Of a stretch of 27,577 nucleotides of DNA, positions 26,701 through 27,577 are shown in pieces. The stretch spans positions 605,069-632,645 of the forward strand of contig NPFB01000019.1 in assembly GCA_014084085.1 (NCBI GenBank), in the 5' to 3' direction. Positions within the stretch are counted from its first letter, which is position 1; every line of letters starts with the position of its first letter. A program made the position numbers and the translations under genes. The stretch is from Hondaea fermentalgiana. Taxonomy: Eukaryota; Sar; Bigyra; Thraustochytrida; Thraustochytriidae. Under the pieces are notes generated by a model that saw only the letters and a list, made by a program, of their open reading frames with translations, had not been told where the DNA came from and did no database searches.

Positions 26701-26736
26701 CACACGGCGTATTCTGCTGGCGCGGAATTTATCTAG
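23731..26736 (+). CDS. PX-domain sterol 3-beta-glucosyltransferase-like enzyme
   Basis: The first in-frame ATG (23731) gives 1001 residues. Residues ~12-130 form a PX domain, with the phosphoinositide-binding type motif RKRYRDF (60-66) and a basic PSKKYFGN loop. A Pro/Ser/Asp-rich linker follows to ~330. The GT1/GT28-type glycosyltransferase starts at FVIIVVGSRGDVQPYVALG (~340-358). It carries family hallmarks of UGT80/ATG26-like sterol glucosyltransferases: PVLYPWSPQMLPKPKDW and GYWFLD near 578-605, HHGGAGTT (715-722) and PFFGDQFFW just after, where the DQ pair contacts UDP-glucose in relatives. A ~170-residue basic C-terminal tail has no recognised domain. The expected reaction is transfer of glucose from UDP-glucose to the sterol 3-hydroxyl. 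The PX domain would place it on phosphoinositide-bearing membranes, where fungal ATG26 uses GRAM and PH domains. Confidence 0.9.
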   Translation: MEARGARARRGAVEPLKYVLRLSGFETLKDEGYTVYFVRVAVESSEAALRDGGQRLWYVRKRYRDFWQVQQAIMRHHGTAPQLPSKKYFGNLEPEFVKARAHGLSVFLWELASSPALCALRPVHEFLWSNVCVPPTRSMLPSTPLLGNSPAGDRATSDSMATFSMEDADNGQTLFQLDEGCVSLPSSPAPQPPTSPPAQRSEEDLVRQAASDIADVQGRIILTSCEDLQRSFAREGIYLPEADFEESDAPDSDPDESGVMVKACSSFMPGIYKWYAGQPAPDPSLDMAADRRAVRADTEDMRDPHRLYIGDQVHLGASAPRSGATTPTAGAQSLLPRLRFVIIVVGSRGDVQPYVALGMALRRQGHYVRIAAHECFRGFVGDANLGFAPLAGDPKELLRMVTENSMFSYSFVREGVASHRTWISHILDDAWDACTLPEHELRDGPEKGPRPEREPVRPSVGEGPGVAFAARESSFRADVVMANPPAFSGWHIAEALGVPFFTSFPMPWSRTTEFPSPFTSTRGESSSGRLNWMSYGAVDRLMWLGAGDLINRWRVQTLRLAPIWTMSARGHRLAHDNRTPVLYPWSPQMLPKPKDWGSHICIPGYWFLDDEMAKESVPAVYEPPAELRDFLAQSQDPPIFIGFGSIVVKDPRKLSTIIADTLRAMSKAHRFIVQAGWADVNVGDLLGALQGEQRVLQIGAAPHRWLFERCKCVIHHGGAGTTAEGLRAGKPTVVVPFFGDQFFWARQVDAVRVGVRLPYTQLTAKRLCVAIEKALGAGMRMRAQVLAASIARENGTETAIAFIEQRLLRMEGVRGMEIIVRHPGEQAREDRVARSQALNKVAGGFGEELATIAQDEDTKWTQRYIEESDFWRFWPYVEMTDKAAERKTPAPLRAINSIGRQIKVAGSAIRGTVGTRNKMSLQPPGVELQERPKMAEDQIKEASPFENSASEKGRSPTLLKRRMPSTSFASRIPPGHTHYSWRRGPTTMLGHTAYSAGAEFI

Positions 26737-27577
26737 AATGGCATTTCTCTTGGCCTCGTCTGTAAGAAGGTTCCTATTATTTAAATTTCGAGTGAGAAAG
26801 CGAAGTTAGTCAATTTTTGTTCGTTTTCCTCTATCTTTCTCCTTGCAATCGATAATATCTTTGCGCGAGGCATGGACGTGTGTAAGACTTTCCCGGTTTC
26901 CGTATTGAAGACAAGCCCACGGCAGGTTGCGTGGGCCCGTCTCTGTAGCCCCGGGTGGGATTGAGTTATGCGCTTCGACGTAGGGTCTCCTCGGGTGTGT
27001 AAAAAAAGCCCAAGGAGCCTGAATTTGAAGCAAGAAACAAACGTCGCGCCCAAAGACGGCATTTTCAACTGCTGCGATGTATACGTACCTTCTGCGCGTC
27101 ATGTGAGAACAAAACCATCATGACATGTATTCCTCGAGGGCTCCCGTGCGCGCGCACGTGCGGGCTCTTTGCCTGTCCAGAGTTCAAGAAGAAGAGGATT
27201 TGCTGGCCTGTCTGCGATGGCTTGCTTTATCTTCGTGGCCACTCATTTTTTCGATCTCGCTTCCAGACTTATCGGCAGTGGCAGTGGCTGCCGCTGATGT
27301 AGTAGCGGTGCCTGCATCGACCTCTCGCGCAGCCGTTGCTGTATGCCCTTTGCCTGCCTAGCAGCGAGCCTCGGCTCAGCCAGCTGCAGCAAGTGATCGC
27401 GCAAGTCGTCCCCTCCTCCTCGCTGCGAGGACGGACACCATGGCACGGCATGAACGACCTGGCACGGAGTAAGATACCACTCCACATGCACTCGCATCGA
27501 TCCAGGCTCGCGTCGCATAAACCGGCGCCATCCCTGCAGCGCGCGAGGCCGGGCGGGCGGGCGGAGGCCGGGCGGGC
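26737..27577. other. Right-edge region without a supportable gene
   Basis: These 841 bases follow the glucosyltransferase stop codon. Frames of 60-98 codons occur on both strands, but none has a domain, hydrophobic segment or convincing composition. The last ~35 bases are a GGGC/GGCC-rich repeat cut by the window edge. The segment may hold the promoter or first exon of a gene beyond the edge. Confidence 0.4.
27541..27577. repeat. GC-rich simple repeat truncated by the window edge
   Basis: Two copies of a GAGGCCGGGCGGGC-like unit, partly expanded by GGGC steps, run into the end of the window. The true extent cannot be seen. Confidence 0.7.

Noticed and set aside
27243..27518. 91-codon minus-strand frame near the right edge
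   Set aside because: It is Arg/Gln/Leu-rich with no domain or signal, and overlapping frames on the other strand are as long. It cannot be supported as a gene.

Overview
This window looks like nuclear DNA from a protist, most probably a stramenopile of the thraustochytrid/labyrinthulid type. That placement is my inference. Seven long genes each read as one uninterrupted frame with ATG starts. Their domains are eukaryotic: PDZ, PX, RyR, ankyrin, a full-size PDR-type ABC transporter and a TMEM14-family protein. Gaps between genes hold simple 4-bp, 8-bp and 40-bp repeats, and there are no operons or Shine-Dalgarno logic. An oomycete or another intron-poor protist is possible. No tRNA, rRNA, CRISPR array, insertion sequence or phage gene was recognised.

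Layout. At 280-573 (+) is a small four-helix TMEM14-family membrane protein. It converges on 711-4142 (-), a secreted, very acidic protein with five PDZ-like modules. After a 1.2 kb gap, 5382-12185 (+) encodes a 2267-residue protein with a unique acidic N-terminus, an aminoglycoside-phosphotransferase/choline-kinase-like domain, a NACHT-like STAND NTPase split by a low-complexity insert, and C-terminal ankyrin repeats. On the same strand, 12908-13597 (+) encodes a 229-residue RyR-domain protein with an N-myristoylation signal. It converges on 13862-15754 (-), a membrane-anchored M14-type zinc hydrolase with a luminal beta-sandwich domain. A repeat-rich 2.4 kb divergent gap leads to 18156-23186 (+), a full-size ABCG/PDR transporter. 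Then 23731-26736 (+) is a PX-domain sterol glucosyltransferase. The last 840 bases hold no gene I can support.

How the genes fit together. In a eukaryote, neighbours need not share a pathway. The ABC transporter and the PX-sterol glucosyltransferase both act on membranes and lipids, but nothing links them beyond adjacency. The most unusual object is the kinase-like/NACHT/ankyrin protein. It has the modular plan of innate-immune or conflict-system NTPases (effector or enzyme, switch NTPase, repeat sensor), with a phosphotransferase-like domain in the usual effector position. The next gene's stand-alone RyR domain with a lipid-anchor signal is the second most unusual. Whether the two form a system is untested. 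All family calls come from motif reading, with no database search.
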